Assembly: GCF_014773265.1 (NCBI RefSeq) | Contig: NZ_JACWMY010000004.1 | Coordinates: 248,001-312,000 of the forward strand | Length of the DNA stretch: 64,000 nucleotides | Reading direction: 5' to 3' | Source of the DNA: Mucilaginibacter pankratovii | GTDB taxonomy: Bacteria; Bacteroidota; Bacteroidia; Sphingobacteriales; Sphingobacteriaceae | In this document: piece by piece, positions 46,112 through 55,679 of the stretch | Layout of the letters: each line of letters starts with the position of its first letter | Position numbering within the stretch: the first letter of the stretch is position 1 | Notes under the pieces: generated by a model | What the model was told of the DNA's origin: nothing | The model's input: only the letters and a program-made list of their open reading frames with translations | The model's database searches: none | Made by a program: the position numbers and the translations under genes

Positions 46112-46303
46112 CTATCGATTAATCAGTACGTATTGCGTACGATTGCATTTATAGCATTTAAAATTGCGAATGGGTAGCCAGAAAAGAAAAGTTTTTACAA
46201 ACCAACTGCGGTGAGCACGGCTGTCTAAAACAGATTTGCATTTGGAGCATACTGCCGTCGCTTTTTTGCGGGTGGTTACGTTATCTGGTGCGGACAAAAT
46301 CAT
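46112..46303 (-). CDS. Small zinc-ribbon protein, twin B (63 aa)
   Basis: A 63-residue protein with CSKCKSVLD and FKCYKCNRTQY around HRSWFVKTFLFWLP, so it has the same Cys pairs and core as twin A. ATG at 46303. The helix-like FVKxxLxxxP segment between the Cys pairs is hydrophobic and could insert into membrane. Function unknown. Confidence 0.65.
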   Translation of the reverse strand: MILSAPDNVTTRKKATAVCSKCKSVLDSRAHRSWFVKTFLFWLPIRNFKCYKCNRTQYVLINR

Positions 46304-46411
46304 TAGTAATACAATTAGGGTTGTATACTTAAATATGTAACAAATATATAATATTTATATACCGGCGCAAATATGTTATGAGGAAATATATGCTACTTGA
46401 TTTATATGCAA

Positions 46412-46446
46412 AAAAGGAGGCCCATGTTGTACACAAGCCTCCTTTT
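46412..46446 (-). terminator. Rho-independent terminator of the M16 peptidase gene
   Basis: Arms AAAAGGAGGC (46412-46421) and GCCTCCTTTT (46437-46446), with 15-base loop. It lies 19 bases after the M16 stop and a T-run follows on the minus strand. Confidence 0.85.
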
Positions 46447-46464
46447 GCATTGTGGATATATTAT

Positions 46465-49398
46465 TTAATATCCAAATATTGTTTTAAGATCGGGTTTTGA
46501 AAGTACGCCGTATTTTTTGAGGTCTTCGTCGCTTACCCGTTTTTCGGATGCTACAATACAATAGGTGTAGGGTTTATCCTTCAACTCGGCATCATGAAAG
46601 GCTTTCACATCTGCCAGCCCTAATTTGTTAATAGCTGTGAATGTATTTTTACGAAGATCGTAATCCAGCCCCCGCTGTTTCGCATCCAAATAATTAAACA
46701 AAATATCATCCTGGGTAACGCGTTCGGTCTCTATGGATTTGCGAACGTTATCCCTGGCCGCAAGCAAACCTTTTTCAGATTCGGGCATGCTGTTCAGCAA
46801 TTCGTTCATTGCTTTTATAGCCTCGTTCATCTTATCGGCCTGGGTACCCACATAAGCTACAAAACTATCGCTTTCGCCTTTTTTAGCGGCCTGGTTGTAA
46901 TAGGCGTAGGTGGAGTACGCCAGCGCTTTAGATTCGCGGATGTTTTGGAAAATAATAGAGCTGATACCAGAGCCAAAATAGTTATTCAATAGTTCAACAG
47001 CCGGTGTTTTGGCGACATCGTATGGCTCTTCGTTGCGTACCCAGTTGATCTCTGCCTGCACCATATCGTAGTTGGCAAATAATACCTGGTTTTCGCCCGG
47101 TTTTACACGGGTGAATTTTTTAGCCGCCGGGTAAGGTAAAAAGCTTGCCGGGGTTTTATGCAGTTTGGCCAAAGTTGCGCCGGCCTGTACCGCCGTTTGC
47201 GGGCCGTAGTACAGGATGGTGTGTTTATAATTTACCAGACTATGTAAAATATCAACAAGGTCCTGCGCTTTAATGTTCTCTATTTCTTCATCGGTAAGTA
47301 CATTATTAAAAGGATTGTTAATGCCGTATTGCGCATAGTTAACCAGCCCCTGCATAATAGCGCCCTTGTTTAATTTTTGATTCTCGCGCACTTTTTTTAA
47401 CCGGGCTTTGTAGCTGGCCAGCGCTTTTTCATCGGGCTGGCAATTGGCCAGCAGGTTTTCTAATAAGGTTACCGTGGCACCAAAGTTTTCCTGCAGGCCG
47501 CCAATATTTACGTTGGTGTTTTCGGGGCTGGCGCTAATACTGTAGGTAGATGCCAGTTTATAAAAAGCCTTGCTGATATCTTCGGCACTCATTTTATCGG
47601 TACCTAAAAACTGCAGGTAAGCCGCTGCAACCGGTAAAAGCTTATTGTTCCAGCTGCCCATATCAAAACGGTAATACAGGCGGAAAATGGCGTTATCTTT
47701 ATTCTGAACCGAGAGCACATCAACCTTACCCGCTTTTGCCCGCTGGATATCTTTAGCGTAATCTAAAAACAAAGGCTGTATGGGGTTATCGGGCATGGCG
47801 TTTATTTTTTTAACGTATGCCGATTGTTCGCCCGCGTTTACCTCAACAGGTGTTATTGGTGGTTTTTCAACCTTCAGGATATTTTTATCCTCGCCCTGGT
47901 GCTTGTAAACAATTACGTAATTATTGGCCGTTAAATACTTGTTGGCAAAAGCCGTAACCTGGGCAATATCTACTTTTGCCAATTCGTTTATGCTGGCCAG
48001 GTCTACCCGCCAATCCACGCCCGATGTAAAATCGCTCATGAGGTTGCCGGCGCGATTGCCATAGTTTTCGTTTTGCTGTATGATGCTCTTTTTTAAATTG
48101 TTTACAATAGAGGGGATCAGGTCGGCAGCAAATTCGCCTTTTTTCAGCTTGTCAATTTCTGCCAGCATCAGGGCCTTTACATCATCAAGCGACTGCCCTT
48201 TTACCGGGTTGCCGCGCAGCATCAATACGCTGTAATCTTTAAGTACATAAGGTGAGGCCGACGCACTAAGGAGTTTTTGTTTTTTGGTGAGGTCGAGGTC
48301 GAATAAACCGGCTTTACCGTTGGTTAATATCGAGCCTATTAGGCTAAGCATACGGGCATCCTTGGTATTTGCACCCGGGAAACGGAAAGCAATGGTTAAG
48401 CTTTCGGGAGTAGGGCCGTAAACATCCCGTTGGATAGGGCTGGTGATTGGTGCCTCGGGCGCAAAGGTATAGGCAGGGATAGCCTTTGGCACCATGTAGT
48501 TGAAATGGGCGGCTACCTTTTTTATCATCACATCGGGGTTAAAATCGCCCGAGAGGATGATCCCCATATTATTGGGTACGTAGTAATCGTAGTAATATTT
48601 GCGGATAGCTTTCAGCGATGGGTTTTTAAGGTGCTCGATGGTGCCGATAGTGGTTTGTTTACCATAGTTATTATTGGGGAACAAAGCCTCGAACATGGCT
48701 TCCTGGGCTTTGCGGCCATCATTATCCAGCCCACGGTTCTTTTCTTCATACACGGCTTCCAGCTCGGTATGGAAGATCCGCAGCACGGGTGCGCGGAAAC
48801 GTTCGGCCTGCATAGTTAAAAATTTATCAACTGCCGAACCGGGGATATCCTCGGTATATACCGTTTGTTCAAAAGAGGTAAAGGCATTGCTGCCCTGCCC
48901 GCCCATGGCGGCCATCATTTTATCGTACTCGTTAGCAATGCTGAACTTTGCCGCCTCGCCGGATGTTTTATCTATCTCCTTGTAAATTTCTTTACGTTTT
49001 GCTTCGTCTTTGGTAGAGTTGTATTGCTCGTACAGGTCGTCTATCTTATCCAGCAGGGGTTTCTCCTTCGCCCAGTTAAGCGATCCAAATTTATCGGTAC
49101 CCTTAAACATCATATGCTCCAGGTAATGGGCAAGGCCGGTATGATCGGCGGGGTCGGTTTTACTGCCGGCCTTTACAGCAATGTAAGCCTGTATGCGTGG
49201 CTGTTTGTTTGTTGGGCTAAGTATTACCGTTAAGCCGTTCCTGAGGGTGTAAAACCGGGCCTGGGTAGGGTCGTTGGTTACATATTTATACGTGTAGCCG
49301 CCTGTGGTAGCGGTTTTCCAAACGTATGGGGTTTGGGCAGATACTTTGGCCGTGTACGAGCCAAGCAGTAAAAGGATAAGGGATAGTTTTATTTTCAT
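46465..49398 (-). CDS. M16 (insulinase/pitrilysin) metallopeptidase
   Basis: A 977-residue exported peptidase with signal peptide 1-21 (KVSAQ). The zinc motif HYLEH is at His91-Glu94-His95, with a downstream Glu near the EAVYEEKNRGLDND block. It has the usual two M16 halves; the second lacks the motif. Degrades peptides in the periplasm. ATG at 49398 (MKIKLSLILL) starts the signal peptide. Single gene with its own terminator. Confidence 0.94.
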   Translation of the reverse strand: MKIKLSLILLLLGSYTAKVSAQTPYVWKTATTGGYTYKYVTNDPTQARFYTLRNGLTVILSPTNKQPRIQAYIAVKAGSKTDPADHTGLAHYLEHMMFKGTDKFGSLNWAKEKPLLDKIDDLYEQYNSTKDEAKRKEIYKEIDKTSGEAAKFSIANEYDKMMAAMGGQGSNAFTSFEQTVYTEDIPGSAVDKFLTMQAERFRAPVLRIFHTELEAVYEEKNRGLDNDGRKAQEAMFEALFPNNNYGKQTTIGTIEHLKNPSLKAIRKYYYDYYVPNNMGIILSGDFNPDVMIKKVAAHFNYMVPKAIPAYTFAPEAPITSPIQRDVYGPTPESLTIAFRFPGANTKDARMLSLIGSILTNGKAGLFDLDLTKKQKLLSASASPYVLKDYSVLMLRGNPVKGQSLDDVKALMLAEIDKLKKGEFAADLIPSIVNNLKKSIIQQNENYGNRAGNLMSDFTSGVDWRVDLASINELAKVDIAQVTAFANKYLTANNYVIVYKHQGEDKNILKVEKPPITPVEVNAGEQSAYVKKINAMPDNPIQPLFLDYAKDIQRAKAGKVDVLSVQNKDNAIFRLYYRFDMGSWNNKLLPVAAAYLQFLGTDKMSAEDISKAFYKLASTYSISASPENTNVNIGGLQENFGATVTLLENLLANCQPDEKALASYKARLKKVRENQKLNKGAIMQGLVNYAQYGINNPFNNVLTDEEIENIKAQDLVDILHSLVNYKHTILYYGPQTAVQAGATLAKLHKTPASFLPYPAAKKFTRVKPGENQVLFANYDMVQAEINWVRNEEPYDVAKTPAVELLNNYFGSGISSIIFQNIRESKALAYSTYAYYNQAAKKGESDSFVAYVGTQADKMNEAIKAMNELLNSMPESEKGLLAARDNVRKSIETERVTQDDILFNYLDAKQRGLDYDLRKNTFTAINKLGLADVKAFHDAELKDKPYTYCIVASEKRVSDEDLKKYGVLSKPDLKTIFGY

Positions 49399-49622
49399 GT
49401 TAGTTTGTAAAGGCTTAAATATACTAAAAAGCAAGTATTCCATCTGGTGAAACTAAAAAGATAGTTTTTAAGGTGATGATTTAAACACAAAGGCCACAAG
49501 GATTTGCAGGACATATAGACACAAAGAGCACCAAGGTTAAGCTTTATTAAATTTAATAAAGCTCAAACTGTGAAGGCTTTGTGTTTCTTTGTGGTTTAAT
49601 AATAAATATTATCCCATAAAAA

Positions 49623-49649
49623 ATCCCGCCCAAAAAAATTGAGCGGGAT
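49623..49649 (-). terminator. Rho-independent terminator of the nucleotidyltransferase gene
   Basis: Arms ATCCCGC (49623-49629) and GCGGGAT (49643-49649), with TTTTTT on the minus strand after the stem. Located 22 bases after the stop codon. Confidence 0.8.
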
Positions 49650-49670
49650 CTCTTGAAACTTGTTATGCTT

Positions 49671-50570
49671 TTAAGCCCACAGGTTGGCCGGATAAGTTCC
49701 GTTCTCCACCAGGTCTGATATACTTTTTTGTACGATAGGTTTGTCTTCTTTGTAAGTAACACCAAACCATTTTGCATCGGTAGGGATAACTTTAAAAGAT
49801 GCTTCGCCGCTTTTTATTAAACCATCGGCTACAAGCGGGATGAAAAACTCGGCTTTAGGGTTGGTTTTGTTTGCTTCTACGAAGGCTTTAAACATTGGCT
49901 CGCTTTGTTTGAAAACAGCCGGTGTAAAACCCCAGAAATTCATAGATACGCGGGTATTTGGATCTAACGGATATTCTTTATCATCTTCTTCGTAAGCTAC
50001 AGAACCATCATCTTTAAAATATACTTTAAGGCGCTCGTTTATGGCAACCATTTTACCATCCTCAACCTGGCAAACACCGCGCGATACCGAACCATGATCT
50101 GACAAGGTACGATCTACCTGGTAACCTATAATAGAATAGGTGTCATCGGCCACTTCGCTTGTTAAAAAATCAGCCATTTTTTTGAAGGCATCAAAACCGT
50201 AAAAATCATCAGCGTTTATTACGCAAAATGGTTCGTTTACCTGGTTGCGGGCAGCTAAAACCGCATGGGCAGTTCCCCATGGTTTTGCGCGCTCTACTTC
50301 ATAATCAATGCCAAACTGGGTAAGATCGTAGTTTTGGAAAACGTAATCAGTTTCTACCTTACCGGCCAATTTAGGCTCAAAAATAGCTTTGAAACTATCT
50401 AAAAATTCTTCGCGTATGATGAATGATATCTTGCCAAAACCGGCGTTAATAGCATCGTAGATAGAATAGTCGATAATGGTTTCGCCGTTGGGGCCAAACC
50501 CGTCAACTTGTTTCATGCTTCCATAGCGGCTGGCCATACCTGCAGCCAAGATCAATAAGGTAGGTTTCAT
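49671..50570 (-). CDS. Sugar-1-phosphate nucleotidyltransferase
   Basis: A 299-residue NTP transferase. The nucleotide-binding LILAAGMASRYGSMKQ is at 5-20, with WGTAHAVLAARNQVNEPFCVINADDFYG carrying the metal-binding Asp. This layout resembles glucose-1-phosphate nucleotidyltransferases. The sugar is unknown. Sits alone; 76 bases of AT-rich sequence separate it from the M42 gene. Confidence 0.9.
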   Translation of the reverse strand: MKPTLLILAAGMASRYGSMKQVDGFGPNGETIIDYSIYDAINAGFGKISFIIREEFLDSFKAIFEPKLAGKVETDYVFQNYDLTQFGIDYEVERAKPWGTAHAVLAARNQVNEPFCVINADDFYGFDAFKKMADFLTSEVADDTYSIIGYQVDRTLSDHGSVSRGVCQVEDGKMVAINERLKVYFKDDGSVAYEEDDKEYPLDPNTRVSMNFWGFTPAVFKQSEPMFKAFVEANKTNPKAEFFIPLVADGLIKSGEASFKVIPTDAKWFGVTYKEDKPIVQKSISDLVENGTYPANLWA

Positions 50571-50646
50571 ATTTTTTTTGATAGATTTTTATAGTATTAC
50601 TTAAATTATTGCCAATAATAATGATTTTTTGGATTATTATTAATAA

Positions 50647-51762
50647 TTACCTAAAATATCTGAAATCCTGCCCGGATTTGATATTTAGTAACGATTCATA
50701 GATGAGGCGGATCACATTATCCACGTCTTCTTTGTGGATCATCTCTACCGTAGTGTGCATATAGCGCAGGGGTAAAGAGATCAATGCCGATGGTACGCCG
50801 TCGTTAGAATAAGCGAAGGCGTCGGTATCTGTTCCGGTGCTGCGCGAGGATGCCTGGCGCTGGAATGGGATATTTGCTTTCTGTGCCGATTCTATCAGTA
50901 ATTTGTTGAGGTTATTTTGTACCGCCGGGGCGTATGATATTACCGGGCCTTTGCCGCAGCTCAGGTCGCCCTGGGTAATTTTGTTGATCATTGGCGTACC
51001 GGTATCATGGGTAACATCGGTAACAATGGCCACGTTTGGTTTAATGCGATGTGCTATCATTTCGGCACCGCGCAAGCCAATTTCTTCCTGTACGGCGTTT
51101 ACAATGTATAAGCCGAATGGCAGGGTTACGTTGTTTTCTTTTAGTAAACGGGCAACCTCGGCTATCATGAAACCGCCGGCACGGTTATCCAGCGCGCGGC
51201 CAACATAATAACGGTTGTTAAGCACCATAAACTCATCTTCGTAGGTTATTACACAGCCTACGTGGATGCCCAGTTTTTCAACCTCCTCTTTGCTGGTACA
51301 GCCGCAATCCAAAAAAATGTTTTTGAGGGTAGGGGCCTCTTCCTTTTCGCCGCCGAGGCGGGTGTGGATGGCCGGCCAGCCGAAAACCGCTTTTACAATG
51401 CCGTTATCGGTATGGATGTCTACGCGTTTTGAAGGCGCTATCTGGTGATCTGACCCGCCATTGCGGATCACGTAGATCAAACCATCGCTGGTGATGTAGT
51501 TTACAAACCACGATATTTCATCGGCGTGGGCCTCAATTACTACTTTGTATTCGGCAGTGGGGTTTATCACACCTACGGCAGTGCCGTAATTGTCTACAAA
51601 ATGATCGTCGATGTATGGCTTAAGATATTCCAGCCACAATTGCTGCCCTTTCCACTCGAAGCCGGTAGGAGACGCATTATTGATATATTTCTCGAAGAAT
51701 GCAAGGGAATTTTCGGTAACTACGGCAGGTTTCTGCTCTACTTCAGTTTTCTTTTTAGCCAT
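50647..51762 (-). CDS. M42 family aminopeptidase (FrvX-like)
   Basis: A 371-residue co-catalytic zinc aminopeptidase. His79 and Asp81 (EAHADEISWFV), Asp in GRALDNRAGG, catalytic Glu pair in VQEEIGLRGAEM, and Asp/His later (AIVTDVTHD, MHTTVEMIHKED) are the expected ligands. Forms tetrahedral cytosolic assemblies in family members. ATG at 51762 (MAKKKTEVE) is right; a TATATTTG promoter element lies 34 bases upstream. Confidence 0.94.
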   Translation of the reverse strand: MAKKKTEVEQKPAVVTENSLAFFEKYINNASPTGFEWKGQQLWLEYLKPYIDDHFVDNYGTAVGVINPTAEYKVVIEAHADEISWFVNYITSDGLIYVIRNGGSDHQIAPSKRVDIHTDNGIVKAVFGWPAIHTRLGGEKEEAPTLKNIFLDCGCTSKEEVEKLGIHVGCVITYEDEFMVLNNRYYVGRALDNRAGGFMIAEVARLLKENNVTLPFGLYIVNAVQEEIGLRGAEMIAHRIKPNVAIVTDVTHDTGTPMINKITQGDLSCGKGPVISYAPAVQNNLNKLLIESAQKANIPFQRQASSRSTGTDTDAFAYSNDGVPSALISLPLRYMHTTVEMIHKEDVDNVIRLIYESLLNIKSGQDFRYFR

Positions 51763-51796
51763 TGATATAAGTATGAGGCCCTTGGATGGCCATTCG

Positions 51797-51804
51797 CAAA
51801 TATA
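51797..51804 (-). promoter_or_regulatory. TATATTTG promoter element of the M42 gene
   Basis: Exact TAnnTTTG on the minus strand, leaving a 34-base leader to the ATG at 51762. This supports the shorter start. Confidence 0.6.
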
Positions 51805-51927
51805 GTAAAGCGGTTGACATTGCCGCAATACCCTTTACACGGTATATTAAATAATGTTTGTTTGTTAACATAGTTTTAACACTATAAGCTCAACTTCGCG
51901 CCGTTAATAAATAAGATCAGTTAATTG

Positions 51928-51959
51928 ACAGGTCGGTTGCGCGAGGCAAGCCGACCTGT
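51928..51959 (-). terminator. Hairpin after the GNAT gene
   Basis: ACAGGTCGG (51928-51936) pairs with CCGACCTGT (51951-51959), extended by TTGC/GCAA inside. It lies 6 bases after the GNAT stop; T-tract weak on the minus strand. Confidence 0.55.
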
Positions 51960-51965
51960 TGCTTT

Positions 51966-52382
51966 TTAGCCCGAGGGGATATCTTTTTGCATGATAATGT
52001 AATCGAACCCATTTTTATGAAACACTTCGCCAACGGCGCTAAAACCAAACTTGTTGTAAAAACCAATGGCCGATAACCGCGCGTTGCACCAAAGCAGGCC
52101 GCCATTTTCTTTTACTACAAACGCCGTTATATAATCAAGTAGCTGCGTGCCCACGCGCTGCCCCTGCAAAGCATCGGTTACCGCAAACTTACGGAACTGC
52201 CAATCGCGCCCGCGCTGAAACAGGGATACAACGGCCACCAGAGCGTTATCCTGAAAAGCACCAAAATGATAACCGTGGTTATCTTCTTCCATAGCCATAT
52301 GGGCCAGTTGCTCGTTGGGGTATAGCACTTCGTGCCGCAAGCGCCAGGTAAGTTCGGGGCGAATTTGTTCGATAGATAGCAT
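51966..52382 (-). CDS. GNAT family N-acetyltransferase
   Basis: A 138-residue GNAT: IRPELTWRLRHEVLYPNEQ opens, LQGQRVGTQLLDYI is the acetyl-CoA loop, and FYNKFGFSAVGEVFHKNG is typical. Resembles small ElaA-like acetyltransferases. Acceptor unknown. ATG at 52382. Confidence 0.9.
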   Translation of the reverse strand: MLSIEQIRPELTWRLRHEVLYPNEQLAHMAMEEDNHGYHFGAFQDNALVAVVSLFQRGRDWQFRKFAVTDALQGQRVGTQLLDYITAFVVKENGGLLWCNARLSAIGFYNKFGFSAVGEVFHKNGFDYIIMQKDIPSG

Positions 52383-52463
52383 TTTTTAAGGCGAAAGGTA
52401 AAAGGGTAAAGGTAAAAGGTTTTTTTGAGGCGGGAGGTCTCGAATATCCGAAAGTTTCTTATG

Positions 52464-52606
52464 CCCCCTTTACCGCAGGTAGAGAGGGCCGACCAGCGCA
52501 GCGTCGTCGGGGTGAGTTAAATAGCCAGTTGGTTAGGCCCGCTCGGCGAGTTGACTCACCCGGTCTTTGCTTCGCTCGACCACCCTCTCTGCTTCGCAAA
52601 GAGGGT
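52464..52606. repeat. Inverted repeat upstream of the EamA transporter
   Basis: Within the gene-free 52383-52694, an imperfect inverted repeat has arms around AGAGAGGGCCGACCAGCG (left) and CGCTCGACCACCCTCTCT (right), with GGGTGAG/CTCACCC inside. The right arm recurs in reverse orientation at 53759-53814, across the transporter gene. The first 40 bases hold GGTAAAAGG-type words. Confidence 0.75.
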
Positions 52607-52694
52607 TTTGGACATCACTTAATTACTACTTCTATCCCAAACAAATTTCAACTTTGCCTTTAGCTTAGCTTACTTTATACTATTTTGCGGTATC

Positions 52695-53636
52695 ATGCAG
52701 CAAAACGCCCCCACGTCCCTTTTCCCGCCCAAACTTATCAATTGGCTCATGTTCTTCGCTATCTGTTTAATATGGGGGAGCTCGTTTATTTTAATGAAAC
52801 TGGGTTTGTATGACGATGAACGCCAACCTTTACTTACCGCATCGCAGGTAGCGGCCATCCGCATCATCACCGCCGGGATAGTGCTCACGCCAATACTCAT
52901 CAGGCACCGTAGTAAGATACCCTTTAAGCTTTCGGGCTGGCTGGTGTTCTCGGGCTTCTTTGGCAGCTTTTTGCCCGCTTTTTTATTCTGCATTGCCGAG
53001 ACCAAGATAGACAGCGCCCTTGCCGGTACCCTTAATTCGCTTACGCCCATATTTGCCATCATATTTGGCTTCCTGTTCTTCGGCAACAAGGTACCCTTTA
53101 CCCATATCATCGGCATCATTATCGGTTTCGGGGGTATCGTACTACTTTACGTGGTGCAAAAGCATACCGGCTACGGGCAAATTGGCTATGCCGGGCTGGT
53201 GATATTGGCCACCATTTTTTATGGTATCAATATCATCGTGGTAAAGCGGTACCTCAATGGTGTAAGTCCGCTTATTATTACAGCATTTAGTTTGGTGTCG
53301 GTAGGTTTGCCTTCGCTGTTTATTTTATTGCAAACGGGCTTCTTTGGGCTGCCGCTACTGCAGTACCAATACATCAAAGCTGTTGTGGCCGTCTGTACCT
53401 TAGGTATGCTGGGCACGGCGCTTGCCTGGATGCTTTTTTACGCGTTGGTGCAACGTACCAGCGTGCTGTTTACATCTACAGCCAGTTACGGTATCCCTTT
53501 TGTGGCCTTTGGCTGGGGCTGGTACTACGGCGAAACCATCACCATAGGGCAAATTGGCTGCCTGTTCATCATCCTTGGCGGCGTTTACCTCACGCGGATC
53601 GACTTTAGTAAATTCCGAAAGAAGGCCACAGTTTAA
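52695..53636 (+). CDS. EamA/DMT family transporter
   Basis: A 313-residue drug/metabolite transporter with ten predicted helices in two EamA halves: FAICLIWGSSFILMKLG (first helix, EamA signature), AGTLNSLTPIFAIIFGFLFFG and a second similar half. Exporter of unknown metabolites. Bounded on both sides by inverted repeats. Confidence 0.92.
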   Translation: MQQNAPTSLFPPKLINWLMFFAICLIWGSSFILMKLGLYDDERQPLLTASQVAAIRIITAGIVLTPILIRHRSKIPFKLSGWLVFSGFFGSFLPAFLFCIAETKIDSALAGTLNSLTPIFAIIFGFLFFGNKVPFTHIIGIIIGFGGIVLLYVVQKHTGYGQIGYAGLVILATIFYGINIIVVKRYLNGVSPLIITAFSLVSVGLPSLFILLQTGFFGLPLLQYQYIKAVVAVCTLGMLGTALAWMLFYALVQRTSVLFTSTASYGIPFVAFGWGWYYGETITIGQIGCLFIILGGVYLTRIDFSKFRKKATV

Positions 53637-53667
53637 ACCTTGAATATTCTGATAGCCGGCACGGTTA

Positions 53668-53814
53668 GTTGACTCACCCCTGCCTACCGGCAGGCAGGCC
53701 CGGCCCCTCTCTCCTTCGGAAAGAGGAGAGGTTTTTTGTTTGTCTTCTTTTTTTCCTCACCCTCTTTGCGAAGCAGAGAGGGTCGACCAGCGTAGCGTAG
53801 TCGGGGTGAGTCAC
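53668..53814. repeat. Inverted repeat downstream of the EamA transporter, with terminator
   Basis: Contains CCTCTCTCC ... GGAGAGG (53704-53731) followed by TTTTTTG, a probable terminator for the transporter gene, and then ACCCTCTTTGCGAAGCAGAG through GGGGTGAGTCAC, the reverse of the sequence at 52551-52606. Confidence 0.75.
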
Positions 53815-53845
53815 CTCGCCAAGCGATTCATTCACTACCGTTTAA

Positions 53846-55132
53846 TTACCTGTTAAACGGAACTTCATTCACCCAATGGAAGCCGCGTTTTATCAGGATG
53901 AAATTATTCAGGTCGTACTTCGTCATGCGGATATGCAGCGAATCTTTTTTGAATGTACCAGCAAGTATCAGCGTATCTTTTTTGGTTTGGTAAGTAAAAT
54001 GTGCCTTATTGATGGTATCGGCATAAGTATTCATTACAATGGTATGCTTCAGGGTGTCTATTTCAAAATCATACCGTTTGCTGCTGTCGTTCATCATGCG
54101 CACCCTCGCACCGCCCGGGCGGCTGATCACAAATTTGTTCCAGCGGGTGGTATCGGTGGTTAAGGGAGCAATAGTGTCCTTATTCCGTACAAAGCTTTGC
54201 ACGTTATAGATGCCGTACAGCGGCGGTTTTTTTACCTTATCGCCATATTGGCTCATGGCCTGCACATCGCTGATGAAATTGCCCGCTACCGAGTAGATGA
54301 CGAGCACATATTTAATAACGCAGAGGGTAATATTCTTCCAGCGTTTTTTAAAAGTATGCGGACTAAGGTTGGCCGGGGCCGCCGGCTTATTCAGAAAAAA
54401 GAAATTGATAAGCCGGATAGCATCCTTGCTCAGCAGGAAAACACTCATCAGCACCAGCATGGTTGCCAGCAGTTTTACAGGTACATCAAAACAGTAATTG
54501 ATGGCCATGATATTGCCGGCAACAACCAGCCCTATTACCGCGCCAAGTGTGGCCGTTTTACGGAAGAAAAGCAGCAGGCCGCAAATAAGCTCGGCAAAGC
54601 CGGTGAAATAGTTAAAACCTACCGAATAGCCCATATATGTCCACGCCAGCCCCATGGGCGACATGGTGCCCAGCGGTTGTAAAAGCCTGTCGGGAGAGGG
54701 GCCGGGGAATTGCAGTTTAATAATTTTTACCGCGCCATAAGTAACCATGGTAATGGCCATGTAGTACCGTACAATAACGGTAAGCCAGTAAAACAGGTTG
54801 TTGTAATTGCGTGCCTTCCGATCAATAACCGACCAGATGATGGCGCTCACCGTAGCCACAAATGCGATAAACAGCAGGATGATATAATCATAGGTAGTAT
54901 CGCCGCTGCCGCCTGTAAATTGTGTTACCGGTTTTTCCAGGTGTAAAATGTGCGCGGCTATCCACACCATCAGCGAGTGAAAGGGCTGGATATAGTATTC
55001 ATAAACCCTATCAACCTGCGGCAGCACGCCGTTGGGGTTCAGGAAAACGTAAAGGACAAAAAATACCACAAAAAAGCGGCAGGCAATTTTTCTCGGGGCG
55101 GACCAGTAGGCGGGTTCGGCAGCGTTTGTCAT
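53846..55132 (-). CDS. DoxX-like membrane protein with C-terminal soluble domain
   Basis: A 428-residue protein. About eight helices (19-40, 66-88, 100-125, 130-150, 165-190, 195-245) include the DoxX-type block FTGFAELICGLLLFFRKTATLGAVIGL. After about residue 285 comes a soluble beta-rich domain (DFEIDTLKHTIVMNTY). DoxX family members occur in thiosulfate:quinone or redox systems, and the role here is unknown. Confidence 0.88.
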   Translation of the reverse strand: MTNAAEPAYWSAPRKIACRFFVVFFVLYVFLNPNGVLPQVDRVYEYYIQPFHSLMVWIAAHILHLEKPVTQFTGGSGDTTYDYIILLFIAFVATVSAIIWSVIDRKARNYNNLFYWLTVIVRYYMAITMVTYGAVKIIKLQFPGPSPDRLLQPLGTMSPMGLAWTYMGYSVGFNYFTGFAELICGLLLFFRKTATLGAVIGLVVAGNIMAINYCFDVPVKLLATMLVLMSVFLLSKDAIRLINFFFLNKPAAPANLSPHTFKKRWKNITLCVIKYVLVIYSVAGNFISDVQAMSQYGDKVKKPPLYGIYNVQSFVRNKDTIAPLTTDTTRWNKFVISRPGGARVRMMNDSSKRYDFEIDTLKHTIVMNTYADTINKAHFTYQTKKDTLILAGTFKKDSLHIRMTKYDLNNFILIKRGFHWVNEVPFNR

Positions 55133-55198
55133 AAAGTGTGAAATAGGTAGGGGTAAGATAGCTATTTTTTTCGAAATGTTGGCAGCCTTCCAATTAGC

Positions 55199-55273
55199 CT
55201 CACCTAAATCCTCTCCAAAGGAGAGGACTTGAAAAAAATCGAAACCCTCTCCTTTGGAGAGGGCAGGGTGAGG
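55199..55273. repeat. Inverted repeat with CCTCTCC/GGAGAGG
   Basis: CCTCACC ... GGTGAGG form outer arms and CCTCTCCAAAGGAGAGG / ACCCTCTCCTTTGGAGAGGG form two nested palindromes. Related in wording to the repeats near 52.5 and 53.7 kb. Confidence 0.65.
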
Positions 55274-55300
55274 CTTCGATAGGGTATAATGAAGTTCCTA

Positions 55301-55570
55301 TTAATTCAATGCCTTCTCCAACTCCGCCAACCTTATCACGCCCACATCTTCGCCCTTCAGTATCACTGCAACTGTGTTGTTGTTCTTGTGTAATTGCAGC
55401 CTGCCTTTAAAAATGCTGGTTTCGGCAGATGAAAGGAAACGTTTGAGTTTGCCGCGGGATTCCTTTCGGCAGGCGAGTTCGCTGCCCTCGTCGCTTATAA
55501 CCAGCCGGAGTTTTTTGTCAGCGGGCTCTATCAGCAGCGAAAGTTTACCGGTTAATTTTAGTTCGGCCAT
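55301..55570 (-). CDS. Small hypothetical protein (89 aa)
   Basis: An 89-residue mixed alpha/beta protein without signal or helix: alternating strands (LKLTGKLSLLIE, LRLVISDEGSEL), then KGRLQLHKNNNTVAVILKGEDVGVI. No family recognised. Good codon content and ATG start at 55570 support it as real. Confidence 0.65.
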   Translation of the reverse strand: MAELKLTGKLSLLIEPADKKLRLVISDEGSELACRKESRGKLKRFLSSAETSIFKGRLQLHKNNNTVAVILKGEDVGVIRLAELEKALN

Positions 55571-55679
55571 GGTTTTGTTGTAGAAGCTAATTTACAGATA
55601 TTTCCGGGGTATTAGGTATTCTAAAAAAGGATAAAACTATTTAATTGCGCTATTGTTCTCCATACAAACCACTAAGCAC

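Noticed and set aside
52464..55273. Insertion sequence or CRISPR-like array from the CCTCTCC-type repeats
   Set aside because: No transposase frame, no regular repeat-spacer periodicity, and each block is a single palindromic unit.
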